A DNA stretch of 64,000 nt from Pseudomonas anguilliseptica (lineage in GTDB: Bacteria > Pseudomonadota > Gammaproteobacteria > Pseudomonadales > Pseudomonadaceae): contig NZ_JAEIOI010000003.1 of assembly GCF_021375795.1 (NCBI RefSeq), forward strand, positions 434,001-498,000, in the 5' to 3' direction. Below the pieces are notes generated by a model, which did no database searches, was not told the origin of the DNA, and saw only the letters and a program-made list of their open reading frames with translations. Numbering within the stretch: the stretch's first letter is position 1; every line of letters begins with the position of its first letter. The position numbers and the translations under genes are program-made. Of this stretch, positions 37,795 through 46,952 are shown piece after piece.

Positions 37795-40700
37795 GCTTCA
37801 TCCTCGTCGCTGCCTTGCAGGGCATCCAGGGCCGGGCCGTAGAGTTGTTCGGCGAGGGCCTCAAAGCGCTCGCCCAGCGGCTCACGGTCGCGGAAGGCCA
37901 GAGCATTCCACGAGTTCTGGCCTTCGCCATCCATAAAATCGTTGCCTTGCCACATCAGCAGCGCCTCGCTCTGGGCGGCGTCGATGGGCCCTTTACGGCC
38001 GGGGTTTCGCCACTTGCGGGCGAAGCCATAACTGCATTTGGCGAACAGCGGCAGGGGTTCGCACAGCGCGCTTTTGTAGGCTTCCAGCCAGGGCACCAGC
38101 AGCTCGCGGGCATTGGCCAGCGGGCCCAGACGCCATTCGCTTTTCGGCGAGAGCAGACGGCTGTCGCGGCTGATCTCGGGCGTGGCCGCGCAGTTGAGCA
38201 GCAGATGGCGCAGCCAGAATGGCGCCAGCTCCCAGGCGCCGAGATCACGCAGGCGGTAGTCGAACAGGCCGGCGCGGGTCACGCCATCCAGCCAGCCGTG
38301 GATGCGTACACCGGCCAGCTCGATATCGACCAACAGCGGTTGCGGCGCATCCTCCGGGCGTTCATCGAACAGGGTTGGGGCGAAGGCGCGGATCGGCCCG
38401 CGAATCTGTCCCCAGTGCGCTTGGCCCAGCTCGCCCACCGGTAACCAGCCGGAAGCCGCCGCAACGGCGCGCTCCTGGCGCTCGCTCCAACCGTTCTCGA
38501 TGGCCTGCAAGGCCAACTGGCGCAGGCCATGCTGGCTGGTCCACTCGACGCTGAACGGCTCGTCGCCGGCCAGGGTTTCTTCGCTCTGTGCCAGGCGCAG
38601 GCCGAGGCGCTGTTCCAGCAGGTAGCGCGCCGGGTGTTTAAAGCAGTGGATCAGCTGGTTGGGTTCGATAGTGAGTAAATCTTCATCCGGCGTATCCAAC
38701 GGGCTGGCAAAGGGCGCGGGGGCTTGCACCGCCTGACTCAAGCGCTGCGCAGCGTGGAACCAGGGCGCGGCAAAGCCGGCATGGCGGTTGCCAGCAAAGT
38801 TGCCGGGGGCGAAGGGCTGCAATGGATGGTGGTGAGTAATCCTTGCGCTGGCCGGGCCATTGCCATCTATCGCCGTGAGGTCGACCACATCCAGCAGCTC
38901 GCTGACCAGTACCGACGGCGGCAGCTCGGCGTTGCTGCGCGGGTCGCGGCCGACGTAACTCAGATATAGGCCGCCACGGGCCGAAAGCAGGGTTTCCAGC
39001 AGCAGGTAGCGGTCATCCAGACGTCGCGCGCGATCGCCACGGCGGGGTTTCTGGCTGATCAGGTCAAAGCCCGCTGCCGGGGTGCGGCGCGGCAAGGCGC
39101 CATCATCCAGCCCCAGCAGGCAGACCAGCTGAAACGGCAGACTGCGCATCGGCACCATGGTGCAGAAGGTCACCGCGCCGGTAAGAAAGCCCGATGCAGC
39201 GCTGCCCTGCTCCAGGGCGGCGGTGAGTTGCTGGCGGATCAGCGCCAGCTCAATCGGCCGCTCGACCCCCGAGGCGTCACCCTGCTCCTTGAGCGCGGCG
39301 CAAGCCTTGGACAGCAGCAACAGGGTGTCACCGGCCTCGCGCTCATCGAACAGCTGATCGATCAGCCCTTGCAGGGATTCGGCCCATTCGTCCAGGGCGC
39401 GCGGCCGTTGCAGGCTCTGCGCCAGCGTGGCCAAGCGCTCGACAAAACCGGCCAGGCGACCGAGCAGTTGTGCGCGGCCGCCTTCCAGCGCATCCAGCGG
39501 CCAGTAGCTACCCAACAGTGGCGCAGCCAGACCGGCCAACTGTGGCGGCGCGGCAAAGCCCAGCAGCAGGCGATCCAGCCCTTGCCGCCAGGTAAACGCC
39601 GCATCCGCCGGCAGGCCCAGTTGCTCGCGGTGCGTTGCATCGCGGCCCCAGCGCACGCCGGCGTCGCGCAGCCAGTCGCGCAGCAGCGGTAAATCCTCTG
39701 CCTCGATGCCGACGCGGCGGGCGATGGCCGGCTGTTCCAGCCAGGCGAGGATTTCCTCGGCGGCAAAGCGGCTGTCTGGCAGCGCCAGCAGATTGAGGAA
39801 GGCTTCGATCAGCGGGATTTCCGCACGCAGGCTGCGGTCGGCCAGGCTGAAGGGAATCCGCGGCACGCCTTCGCGCGGGGCAAACACCGCTTCGATATAG
39901 GGTGCGTAACGCTCAATGTCCGGGGTCAGCACCACCACTTGATCCGGGGTCAGCGCGTGCTCGACGGCAAAGCGGGCGAGTAGCTGGTCATGCAGGATTT
40001 CCACTTCGCGCAGCGGCGAGTGGGCGACGTGCAGCTCCAGCGAGCGGTCGTCTTCGCGCAGCAGCAGACGCTCATCAGCAGTGCGTGTGCGCAGGCGCAG
40101 GATGTCGTTCTGCAAGGCCTGCAACAGGCTGGCGTCGTGCAGGTCGTCATCCTCGGAATACAGGCCGATTTCCTGACTGCCCTCGCTGGAGGCCAGGCTG
40201 AACAGACTGTCGAAAAAGTCGCGACCCTGCTTGCCCAGGCTCGCCAATAACGGGTGGCCGACATCCAGATACCAATCGTCCGGACTGAGTTCAGGCTGCC
40301 TGGCCAACTCTCGAATATCGCGAATCTCGCCCCAGGCTTCGCGGCACGGGTTGAGGGCGAAAACAATCACCTGAGTGTGCCGCGCCAGGCCTTCCAATAC
40401 CCGCATATGGTGCGGCGGCAGCGAACTGATGCCAAACACCAGCACGCGCTCGGGCAGCCCGGCGATGGGTGTGGCGTCATACAGGCGGGTGAGCAGCTCT
40501 TCCAGCAGACGCGCGCGGTGTGGGTGGCCGTCTTTGGTCAGTTCGCGCCAGAGCAGCGCCTGCCAGCCTTCATCCTGGCCGAGATCGAGCAGCTCGTTGC
40601 GTTCCCAGGCGGCGAGCCAGTCGTCGCGATACAGCAGGTATTGGTCGAATACGTCGGCGATCTTCACGGCCAATGACAGCCTGCGGCGCTCATCGCCACC

Positions 40701-41045
40701 GTCCAGATAATGCGCCAGGCGCGGCGCCTCACTCAGGTGGGCCGGCTCGCACAGCCAGTCATACAGGCGCCAGCTCAAACTGCTGGGGCTGAACGCCGAT
40801 TGTTCCGGCAGTTGCCCCAGGCACAGGCGCGAGACGTCCCAGACGAACTTGGCCGGGAGCTGCACCTCCAGCTGCATGGCAATGCCCTGCTTGCGCGCCA
40901 GCTCCAGCGTCAGCCAGCGCCCCATACCCTGGCTCGGCACCACCACCAGCGCCGGCGCAAAGGGATCACGCATCGGCGTGGCGAGCAGGGTGGTGGCCAG
41001 CTCGCCAAGGGTTTCCAGATCGGGGGCGTGATAAAGCGTCAGCAT
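37791..41045 (-). CDS. recC: exodeoxyribonuclease V gamma subunit RecC
   Basis: 1084 residues. Helicase-like fold without intact ATPase motifs, as is usual for RecC, which recognises Chi and holds the complex together. The N-terminus MLTLYHAPDLETLGELATTLL and the segment LVVVPSQGMGRWLTLELARKQG are characteristic. The ATG at 41045 is the first ATG of the frame; a TTG at 41063 would add six residues. It leads the recCBD operon. A hairpin at 41148-41173 lies upstream. Confidence 0.94.
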   Translation of the reverse strand: MLTLYHAPDLETLGELATTLLATPMRDPFAPALVVVPSQGMGRWLTLELARKQGIAMQLEVQLPAKFVWDVSRLCLGQLPEQSAFSPSSLSWRLYDWLCEPAHLSEAPRLAHYLDGGDERRRLSLAVKIADVFDQYLLYRDDWLAAWERNELLDLGQDEGWQALLWRELTKDGHPHRARLLEELLTRLYDATPIAGLPERVLVFGISSLPPHHMRVLEGLARHTQVIVFALNPCREAWGEIRDIRELARQPELSPDDWYLDVGHPLLASLGKQGRDFFDSLFSLASSEGSQEIGLYSEDDDLHDASLLQALQNDILRLRTRTADERLLLREDDRSLELHVAHSPLREVEILHDQLLARFAVEHALTPDQVVVLTPDIERYAPYIEAVFAPREGVPRIPFSLADRSLRAEIPLIEAFLNLLALPDSRFAAEEILAWLEQPAIARRVGIEAEDLPLLRDWLRDAGVRWGRDATHREQLGLPADAAFTWRQGLDRLLLGFAAPPQLAGLAAPLLGSYWPLDALEGGRAQLLGRLAGFVERLATLAQSLQRPRALDEWAESLQGLIDQLFDEREAGDTLLLLSKACAALKEQGDASGVERPIELALIRQQLTAALEQGSAASGFLTGAVTFCTMVPMRSLPFQLVCLLGLDDGALPRRTPAAGFDLISQKPRRGDRARRLDDRYLLLETLLSARGGLYLSYVGRDPRSNAELPPSVLVSELLDVVDLTAIDGNGPASARITHHHPLQPFAPGNFAGNRHAGFAAPWFHAAQRLSQAVQAPAPFASPLDTPDEDLLTIEPNQLIHCFKHPARYLLEQRLGLRLAQSEETLAGDEPFSVEWTSQHGLRQLALQAIENGWSERQERAVAAASGWLPVGELGQAHWGQIRGPIRAFAPTLFDERPEDAPQPLLVDIELAGVRIHGWLDGVTRAGLFDYRLRDLGAWELAPFWLRHLLLNCAATPEISRDSRLLSPKSEWRLGPLANARELLVPWLEAYKSALCEPLPLFAKCSYGFARKWRNPGRKGPIDAAQSEALLMWQGNDFMDGEGQNSWNALAFRDREPLGERFEALAEQLYGPALDALQGSDEDEA

Positions 41046-41147
41046 CGGAGGGCATCCATTCAATAGCGAGCAAGGTTATCAGCTCACGCAGCTTGACGGG
41101 ATTACGCGACAGCCTGTGTCGTTCGCTGGCGCGCAGCGCCAACCACA

Positions 41148-41173
41148 GCTAAAGCTAAACATAGGGCTTTAGC
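41148..41173. terminator. hairpin in the recC / Na-Pi cotransporter intergenic region
   Basis: GCTAAAGC / GCTTTAGC with a 10-nt loop, followed on the plus strand by CTTTATAAC. It lies in the 192-bp gap between two divergently transcribed genes, so it cannot terminate either from its own side; it may be a leader structure or a regulatory dyad. A second small dyad TGGCGC / GCGCCA lies at about 41126-41141. Confidence 0.35.
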
Positions 41174-41237
41174 CTTTATAACAAGTAAAAACCACGCGTC
41201 ACGCTGCAACCGGGCGGGCGCGCCAGGGAGCAGCACC

Positions 41238-42884
41238 ATGCTCACCCTGCTGAATCTTCTGTCTGCCGTCGCCTTGCTGATCTGGGGCACCCATATCGTC
41301 CGTACCGGCATCCTGCGGGTGTATGGCTCGCACTTGCGCAAGGTGCTTAGCCATAACGTCAGCAAGCGCCCACTGGCCTTTGCTGCCGGCATCGGCGTGA
41401 CCGCGCTGGTGCAGAGCAGCAACGCCACCGCGCTGCTAGTCACTTCGTTTGTCGCTCAGGGGCTGATGGCGCTGACTCCGGCGCTGGCGATCATGCTCGG
41501 GGCGGACGTCGGCACGGCGCTGATGGCCCGCGTGTTGACCCTCGATCTGAGCTGGTTAAGCCCGCTGCTGATCTTTCTCGGCGTGGTGTTCTTTCTCTCG
41601 CGCAAGCAGACCCGCGCCGGTCAGCTTGGCCGCGTGGCCATCGGCCTGGGGCTGATGCTGCTGGCGCTTGAGCTGATCGTCGCCGCTGCTACGCCGATCA
41701 CCCAGGAGCAGGGCATCCGCGTGCTGTTCGCCTCACTGACCGGCGACCTGCTGCTGGATGCGCTGGTCGGCGCGCTGTTCGCGCTGATTTCCTATTCCAG
41801 CCTGGCGGCTGTGCTGCTCACCGCCACCCTGACCGGTGCCGGCCTGATCAGCCTGCCGGTGGCCATCGGCCTGGTGATTGGCGCGAATATCGGCAGCGGC
41901 GTGCTGGCCTTTCTCACCAGCAGCCTGCAAACCCCAGCCGGACGGCGTGTGGCTTTGGGCAGCCTGCTGTACAAACTGATCGGCCTGCTGCTGGTGATGC
42001 CGTTTCTCGATCCGCTGGCCAACTGGCTGGACAGCCTGAACTGGCGCCCCGAAGAGCTGGTGATCGGCTTCCACCTGCTCTACAACAGCCTGCGCTGCCT
42101 GCTGATGCTGCCCACGGTCGGGCTGATGGCGCGCTTCTGTAATTGGCTGCTGCCGGATCGCCCGGATGAAAACGGCGTCGCTCGCCCACGCCATCTCGAC
42201 CCCACCGCGCTGGCCACCCCCAGCCTGGCGCTGGCCAATGCGGTGCGCGAAACCCTGCGCATCGGCGACCTGATCGAAACCATGCTCAGCCACCTGCTGG
42301 AAGTTTTGCGCGGTGGGCAAACCGCCTTGGGCAAGGAACTGCGCCGCCTGGATGACGATGTCGATGCACTCTACAGCGCGGTCAAACTCTACCTGGCGCA
42401 GGTACCGCGCGAGGTGTTGAGTGAGCACGACAGCCGGCGCTGGGCAGAGATCATCGAACTGGCGGTCAACCTGGAGCAGGCCGGCGACATCATCGAACGC
42501 ATGCTCGGCAAAGTGCAGGATCAGAAGACTGTGCAGCGCCACTCCTTCTCCGACAGCGGCCTTGAGGAACTCACCGCCCTGCATGGCCAGTTGCTGGCCA
42601 ATCTGCGTTTGGGCCTGTCGGTATTTCTCTCCGCCGACAAGGAAAGCGCGCGTCAGCTGCTGCGCGAGAAACGCCGCTTCCGCGCCCAGGAGCGTCGCCT
42701 GGCCCACGCCCACGTCAGCCGTCTGCACCATCAGGTGGTGCAGAGCATCGAAACCAGCGCCCTGCATATGGAGCTGATCGCTGATATGAAACGTCTCAAC
42801 TCACTGTTCTGCGCCAGCGCCTATGTGGTGCTGGAAAGCAGCGAGACAGGCGCCTTGCACCATGAGGACAACGGCGCGGAGTAA
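41238..42884 (+). CDS. Na/Pi cotransporter family protein with PhoU-like C-terminus
   Basis: 548 residues. The membrane half (about 1-290, eight or so helices) carries the repeated QSS signature of NptA-type carriers (VTALVQSSNATALLVTSFVAQG) and GADVGTALMARVL. The C-terminal half is helical and PhoU-like (VDALYSAVKLYLAQV, VNLEQAGDIIERM). This is the YjbB-type architecture, proposed to export or exchange phosphate. GGGAG precedes the start. It is monocistronic, with no regulatory site I recognise. Confidence 0.9.
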   Translation: MLTLLNLLSAVALLIWGTHIVRTGILRVYGSHLRKVLSHNVSKRPLAFAAGIGVTALVQSSNATALLVTSFVAQGLMALTPALAIMLGADVGTALMARVLTLDLSWLSPLLIFLGVVFFLSRKQTRAGQLGRVAIGLGLMLLALELIVAAATPITQEQGIRVLFASLTGDLLLDALVGALFALISYSSLAAVLLTATLTGAGLISLPVAIGLVIGANIGSGVLAFLTSSLQTPAGRRVALGSLLYKLIGLLLVMPFLDPLANWLDSLNWRPEELVIGFHLLYNSLRCLLMLPTVGLMARFCNWLLPDRPDENGVARPRHLDPTALATPSLALANAVRETLRIGDLIETMLSHLLEVLRGGQTALGKELRRLDDDVDALYSAVKLYLAQVPREVLSEHDSRRWAEIIELAVNLEQAGDIIERMLGKVQDQKTVQRHSFSDSGLEELTALHGQLLANLRLGLSVFLSADKESARQLLREKRRFRAQERRLAHAHVSRLHHQVVQSIETSALHMELIADMKRLNSLFCASAYVVLESSETGALHHEDNGAE

Positions 42885-42898
42885 CATCTCAAGCAAAT

Positions 42899-42910
42899 TG
42901 GTCTATACCA
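42899..42910. promoter_or_regulatory. GntR-like dyad upstream of the phospholipase gene
   Basis: TGGTCTATACCA is palindromic in five of six pairs and resembles the TGGTnTAnACCA operators of the HutC/NagR-type GntR regulators. It lies 127 bp before the phospholipase start and 15 bp after the preceding gene. A single short match; binding is only a possibility. Confidence 0.3.
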
Positions 42911-43036
42911 CCAAGCCTTGGTTGGGTTGAGACAACAAGGCGCATCCGCTTTAAGTTGGCGTGCGGCATTGCAACAGTTCTGCCATCAATGACCGCTAAT
43001 ACTGCTCAACTCCAACAACAAAAGAGCGCCTTCCCT

Positions 43037-44026
43037 ATGAAAAACCTCACCTCCCTGGTCGTTGGTCTAGGCCTGGCCTTCAGCGCCAGTCACGCCAGCG
43101 CCTGGTCGCAACCCACGCACAAGAATATCGTCAAGGACGCCCTGGCCTTCCTCAACTCGGCCCATGCCACGCCCGAGATGAAACGTGCCTATCAGTTCTA
43201 CGTCGGCGCAGCCGGCAGCGAAGCCCGTGCGGGAGAAATCCTCGGCCAGGCGGCCTACGACGTTGATGATTTCCAGGACACCCGCCTGGGTGGCTGGTGG
43301 GTCGGCTACGAGCATGCGCCGGTGTATGGCGCCGCCGCTTCGCTGGTCAACTACACCTCGTACTGGCACTTCATCAACATGGCCCGCCAGGGCGACGCCC
43401 ACGGCAACGACCACGGTGGCTACGACTACCGCTACCGCAAGGTGGATGGCAGCTGGAGCGGTGACGTTGACTGGTACGCCATGGTGTACCTGTACAACCG
43501 CGAGCTGAAGAAGAGCGACTTCGATACCACCGAAGCGCATTACCGCCAGGGCACCTACTCCAACTGGCAAACACACTATGGCGACTTCCAGACGGCGGCC
43601 TTCCAGCCCATCGATAACCTGGCCAAATACTGGTTCGATCAGTACAAGAACGCCCCCTCGCTGCAAACCATCGGCTACGCACTGCACACCACCGGCGATG
43701 TGGCGCAGCCGCACCACGCCTGGGTCACCTCGGGCAACGGCCACTCCGGCTGGGAAGGCTGGGTGGACGATCACTACTTCAAGGAAGGCCTGAACAATAT
43801 TGCCGCCGTGGCCAACCGGGTGGGCAGTTACGACCCGCAGAAACCGATCCGCGATCTGCTCACCCAGACTGCGCAGGTCGCCTATCAACGCCCTGAACCG
43901 CTGTATGACACCAGCTATGCCACCCGCTTGCGAGTGGCCAAGGAGCTGATTCCGGAGTCCATCGCCCTCACCGTCAGCGTGCTGACCAAGGGTGCCAACA
44001 CCTTCTACGGCCAGGGTGGCCGCTAA
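43037..44026 (+). CDS. plcB: zinc-dependent phospholipase C, PlcB-like
   Basis: 329 residues. Signal peptide cut after ASA leaves an N-terminal tryptophan (WSQPTHKNI), the first zinc ligand in the Bacillus PLC / P1 nuclease fold. The other ligands are visible: HTTGD (H-x3-D), then VAQPHH, then GHSGWE (H-x3-E), and an Asp/His pair in VDDFQDT and NYTSYWHF. This matches the 328-residue PlcB of P. aeruginosa, a secreted enzyme linked to phosphatidylethanolamine chemotaxis. The ATG at 43037 begins the signal peptide; the Shine-Dalgarno is weak. It leads a three-gene operon with a parvulin and a small membrane protein. Confidence 0.9.
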   Translation: MKNLTSLVVGLGLAFSASHASAWSQPTHKNIVKDALAFLNSAHATPEMKRAYQFYVGAAGSEARAGEILGQAAYDVDDFQDTRLGGWWVGYEHAPVYGAAASLVNYTSYWHFINMARQGDAHGNDHGGYDYRYRKVDGSWSGDVDWYAMVYLYNRELKKSDFDTTEAHYRQGTYSNWQTHYGDFQTAAFQPIDNLAKYWFDQYKNAPSLQTIGYALHTTGDVAQPHHAWVTSGNGHSGWEGWVDDHYFKEGLNNIAAVANRVGSYDPQKPIRDLLTQTAQVAYQRPEPLYDTSYATRLRVAKELIPESIALTVSVLTKGANTFYGQGGR

Positions 44027-44027
44027 G

Positions 44028-45278
44028 GTGCGCGGGCTTATCCAGCGCAGTTTGCTGGTACTGGGGCTGACCGGCATCTGCCTGTCAGCCCTGGGCAGCC
44101 AGGACATGCGCATCAACGGTGAACGCCTGCCCGGTAAAAGCATCGGCCTGCTGGAGCAGGCCATGACCCGGGTCAAATTCAACACCGACCTGCGCCTGCT
44201 GCGCACGGGCCTTGCGGAAAACCACCTGCTGGCCCGCGAGGTGGAAGCCGAACTGAGCGCCAAATACAGCAGCGATCTGGATGCCTTGGTCGAACGCGAA
44301 GCCGCCAACCTGATCGAGCAGGTCTACGGCCGCCAGTTCGATCACGATGTCCGGCCCTTTCTGCGCCAACCACAGGCGCTGAGCAGCGCACGGCTGCGCC
44401 AGGTGCTGACCGCGCCAACCCAGGGCGTGGTGCTCGATAGCCTGCAACTGAGCCCCCAACAGCAGGCCGATGCCGCACAAGTACAGCTGATCAGCTGGCA
44501 GTTCCCCGGCCAGGCCGAACAACGCCTGAACCTGCTGGAGTTGTATCAGGGCGATAACGTACAAGGCCGGGTGGAGCTGCAGCAGGGCAACCTGGTGTAC
44601 CTGGCCGAACAGGTGCGTCAGCAGGCGCTGCGCGACTACCTCTGGTATCAGCTCGGAGAGAAGGGATTCAGTGCGGACGAACAGGCCGGCATCCGCCAGT
44701 TGGTGCGCGACAAACTCGTTCGCCACAAATACCTGCACCAGCTCGGCCTGCACAGCGATTTCCACCACGAAACCGCCAGCCTGCGCGAGCGCGCCCGCCA
44801 GGTCAGTGATGCAGATGCCGAGGCTTACTACCAGCGCAACCGCCAGCTCTACCAGAATGTCGCCCAGGTGCAAGCCAGTCATATCCGCCTGGCAGACCAA
44901 GCCAGTGCCGACCGGGTGTATGCCGAACTGCAAAAAGGCCTGAGCTTCGATGACGCTGTACACCGCTACTCCCTGGCGGACAGCAAAAGCCACACGCCGC
45001 CCGGCGACCTCGGCCTGATTCGCCCGCAGGATGCGCAGCTGGATTTTCTGCGCAAAACCGCCCTGTTGCAGAAGGCCGGCAGCATCTCCCAACCGATGCT
45101 GATCGACGGCGCCTTTGAGATCGTCCAGGTGCGCAGCCGTGAGGATAAGCAACTGCCGCTTAGCGATCCCAGCGTGCGTTATGAGGTCAACCAGGCCGTG
45201 GCCAAGGAGCAACTGACCCAGGCCTTCCAGGCCCGCGTCGACGCCCTGCTGACCAACGCCAAGGTGGAAGGACTATGA
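44028..45278 (+). CDS. periplasmic parvulin-type peptidyl-prolyl isomerase in the plcB operon
   Basis: 416 residues, starting with GTG at 44028 one base after the plcB stop; AGGGTGG lies within the end of plcB. An N-terminal hydrophobic export segment ends near SALG-SQ. The centre is helical and SurA-like, and the rotamase domain (about 275-375) shows QASHIRLADQASADRVYAELQKGLSFDDAVHRYSLA and GDLGLIRPQD. It probably folds the co-encoded phospholipase during export, a dedicated foldase. The immediate junction indicates coupled translation. A homologous gene follows plcB in P. aeruginosa, as far as I recall. Confidence 0.83.
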   Translation: MRGLIQRSLLVLGLTGICLSALGSQDMRINGERLPGKSIGLLEQAMTRVKFNTDLRLLRTGLAENHLLAREVEAELSAKYSSDLDALVEREAANLIEQVYGRQFDHDVRPFLRQPQALSSARLRQVLTAPTQGVVLDSLQLSPQQQADAAQVQLISWQFPGQAEQRLNLLELYQGDNVQGRVELQQGNLVYLAEQVRQQALRDYLWYQLGEKGFSADEQAGIRQLVRDKLVRHKYLHQLGLHSDFHHETASLRERARQVSDADAEAYYQRNRQLYQNVAQVQASHIRLADQASADRVYAELQKGLSFDDAVHRYSLADSKSHTPPGDLGLIRPQDAQLDFLRKTALLQKAGSISQPMLIDGAFEIVQVRSREDKQLPLSDPSVRYEVNQAVAKEQLTQAFQARVDALLTNAKVEGL

Positions 45279-45862
45279 AGGCCTGGCTCGGCATCGGCCT
45301 GCTCGGGGTGATCACGGCGGTGACCATCGTCGTCGTGCGCATGCCCCAGGCCGACACCTCGCCAGCCGTTGCGCCCCACGCGACAACACCTCCCAGCGCC
45401 GCCATTCGCTTACCAGAGCTGCCCGCCGCGCTGCCGATACAGCAGCCCGCTGCAATCCCAACGCCTGCAGAACAACCAGTGGAAGAACCGCCCAGCGAAC
45501 CGCAACTGAATGCCCAGGAAGCGCAAATGCTGATCCAGCTTATGGCCGACCAAGGCGACCCGCGCAGCCCGGCTCTGGGCCAGCTCAAACCGCGGCAACC
45601 CGCATCCGCCGCCCAGCTGGCCGACCCGGCGCAGTACAGCGCCTTCGAAGACCAGCAAACCCGCGACCAGATCATGGCCTACGCCAGCGGCGTGCAGCAG
45701 ATCCCCGCCATCCGCGACCGCATCGAACAAGCTGCGCAATCCGGCGAACGCAGCCAAAGCGAACTCGATGAAGCCCGCGCCGCGCTGGAGCAACTGGAAA
45801 TGCTGCAGAGCAAACTGCAGCGGGAAAGGCCGGAGTTGTTACCAACCTCAGCAGCCCCCTGA
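45275..45862 (+). CDS. membrane-anchored proline-rich protein of the plcB operon
   Basis: 195 residues. One N-terminal membrane helix (residues 4-21), then a proline- and alanine-rich spacer (about 25-80) and a charged helical C-terminus (about 80-190, ending LEQLEMLQSKLQRERPELL). Such a stalk plus coiled region recalls membrane-bound foldases (lipase chaperones, PlcR-like helpers), but I see no real similarity to them. Overlaps the parvulin gene by 4 nt (ATGA), so it belongs to the phospholipase operon and is probably an assembly or secretion helper. Function is unproven. Confidence 0.78.
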   Translation: MKAWLGIGLLGVITAVTIVVVRMPQADTSPAVAPHATTPPSAAIRLPELPAALPIQQPAAIPTPAEQPVEEPPSEPQLNAQEAQMLIQLMADQGDPRSPALGQLKPRQPASAAQLADPAQYSAFEDQQTRDQIMAYASGVQQIPAIRDRIEQAAQSGERSQSELDEARAALEQLEMLQSKLQRERPELLPTSAAP

Positions 45863-45874
45863 AAAATCAGCCCC

Positions 45875-46846
45875 TTACAACCACCCCCGCTCGCGGTAGT
45901 AGCGCAGAGCCCCTTCGTGCAACGGGGCGCTGAGGCCGGCCTGAATCATCTCGGCCTCGTTTAACTCAGCAAAGGCGGGATGCAGGCGTTTGAAGCGGTC
46001 GAGGTTATCGAAAACCGCCTTGACCAGTTGATAGACCACGTCTGCACTGGTCGCGGCCGAGGTCGACAGTACCGCTTTGCCGCCGATGGAGGCGGTGGCG
46101 GCGGGATTGCCACGGTAGATGCCGCCGGGAATTTCAGCACGGTTGTAGTAAGGCTTTGCAGCCAGCAAACGTTCGATTTGCGCTTCGCCTATTGGTACCA
46201 GTACGGCATCAAGGGTGGTGGTGGCCTCCTGAATGGCGCCGTTGGGATGGCCAACAAAATAGGTCATGGCGTCGATATTGCCCTCACCCAGTGCCGCAGC
46301 CTGGTCGGCGGCCTTAAGCTCGGCGGTCAGGGCGAAGATTGAGCGCGACCAGCCCTTGGCCTGCATGATTTCTTCCAGGGTGTCGCGCTGACCAGAACCG
46401 GGGTTGCCGATGTTCACGCGCTTACCCTTGAGGTCGTCGAACTCGGCAATCGCGGCATCGCGCCGCGCCAGCACGGTAAACACCTCGCTCTGCAACGAGA
46501 ATACGGCCCGCAGGTCGGCCATGGCACCATCCTGGGCAAACGGGGCCAGCCCATGCAGGGCTTTGTACTGGTGATCCGCTTGCATGATGGCGAAATTGAA
46601 CTCGCCGCTGCGCATACCTTTGACGTTGGCCACACCACCACCGCTGGCCGGAGCCGCACAGGTAATGCCATGCTCGACCGCCCCACGATTGAGAAAGCGG
46701 CAGATCGACTGCCCCGCCACGTAGTACACGCCGGTCTGCCCGCCAGTGGCAATGCGCGCGAAACGATCCTCAGCCTGTACGCTGGCAGTCGAAAACAGGC
46801 TCCAGGTAATTGCCCACAACGCCCACGTCACTGTCTTGCAGTTCAT
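45875..46846 (-). CDS. TAXI-family TRAP transporter solute-binding protein
   Basis: 323 residues. Signal peptide cut near VQA-ED (about 25). The family signature RIATGGQTGVYYVAGQSICRFLN opens the mature protein, and the centre has GKRVNIGNPGSGQRDTLEEIM. TAXI proteins bind small carboxylates such as glutamate or 2-oxoglutarate and work with a fused DctQM-type permease; none is encoded nearby. It converges with the plcB operon 12 bp away and diverges from the AraC regulator, which may control it. Confidence 0.9.
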   Translation of the reverse strand: MNCKTVTWALWAITWSLFSTASVQAEDRFARIATGGQTGVYYVAGQSICRFLNRGAVEHGITCAAPASGGGVANVKGMRSGEFNFAIMQADHQYKALHGLAPFAQDGAMADLRAVFSLQSEVFTVLARRDAAIAEFDDLKGKRVNIGNPGSGQRDTLEEIMQAKGWSRSIFALTAELKAADQAAALGEGNIDAMTYFVGHPNGAIQEATTTLDAVLVPIGEAQIERLLAAKPYYNRAEIPGGIYRGNPAATASIGGKAVLSTSAATSADVVYQLVKAVFDNLDRFKRLHPAFAELNEAEMIQAGLSAPLHEGALRYYRERGWL

Positions 46847-46952
46847 CGGACCACTCCTCCTCGGGTTGAACGCGCCAGCACCATCGACAGCCGCAGAGCC
46901 CCTAGACGTCTTAACCCTACCGCCAGACCACAGCTTTGGGCAGAATCAGGCC

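Noticed and set aside
42885..43036. Pho box before the phospholipase gene
   Set aside because: No pair of CTGTCAT-like repeats with 4-bp spacing was found.
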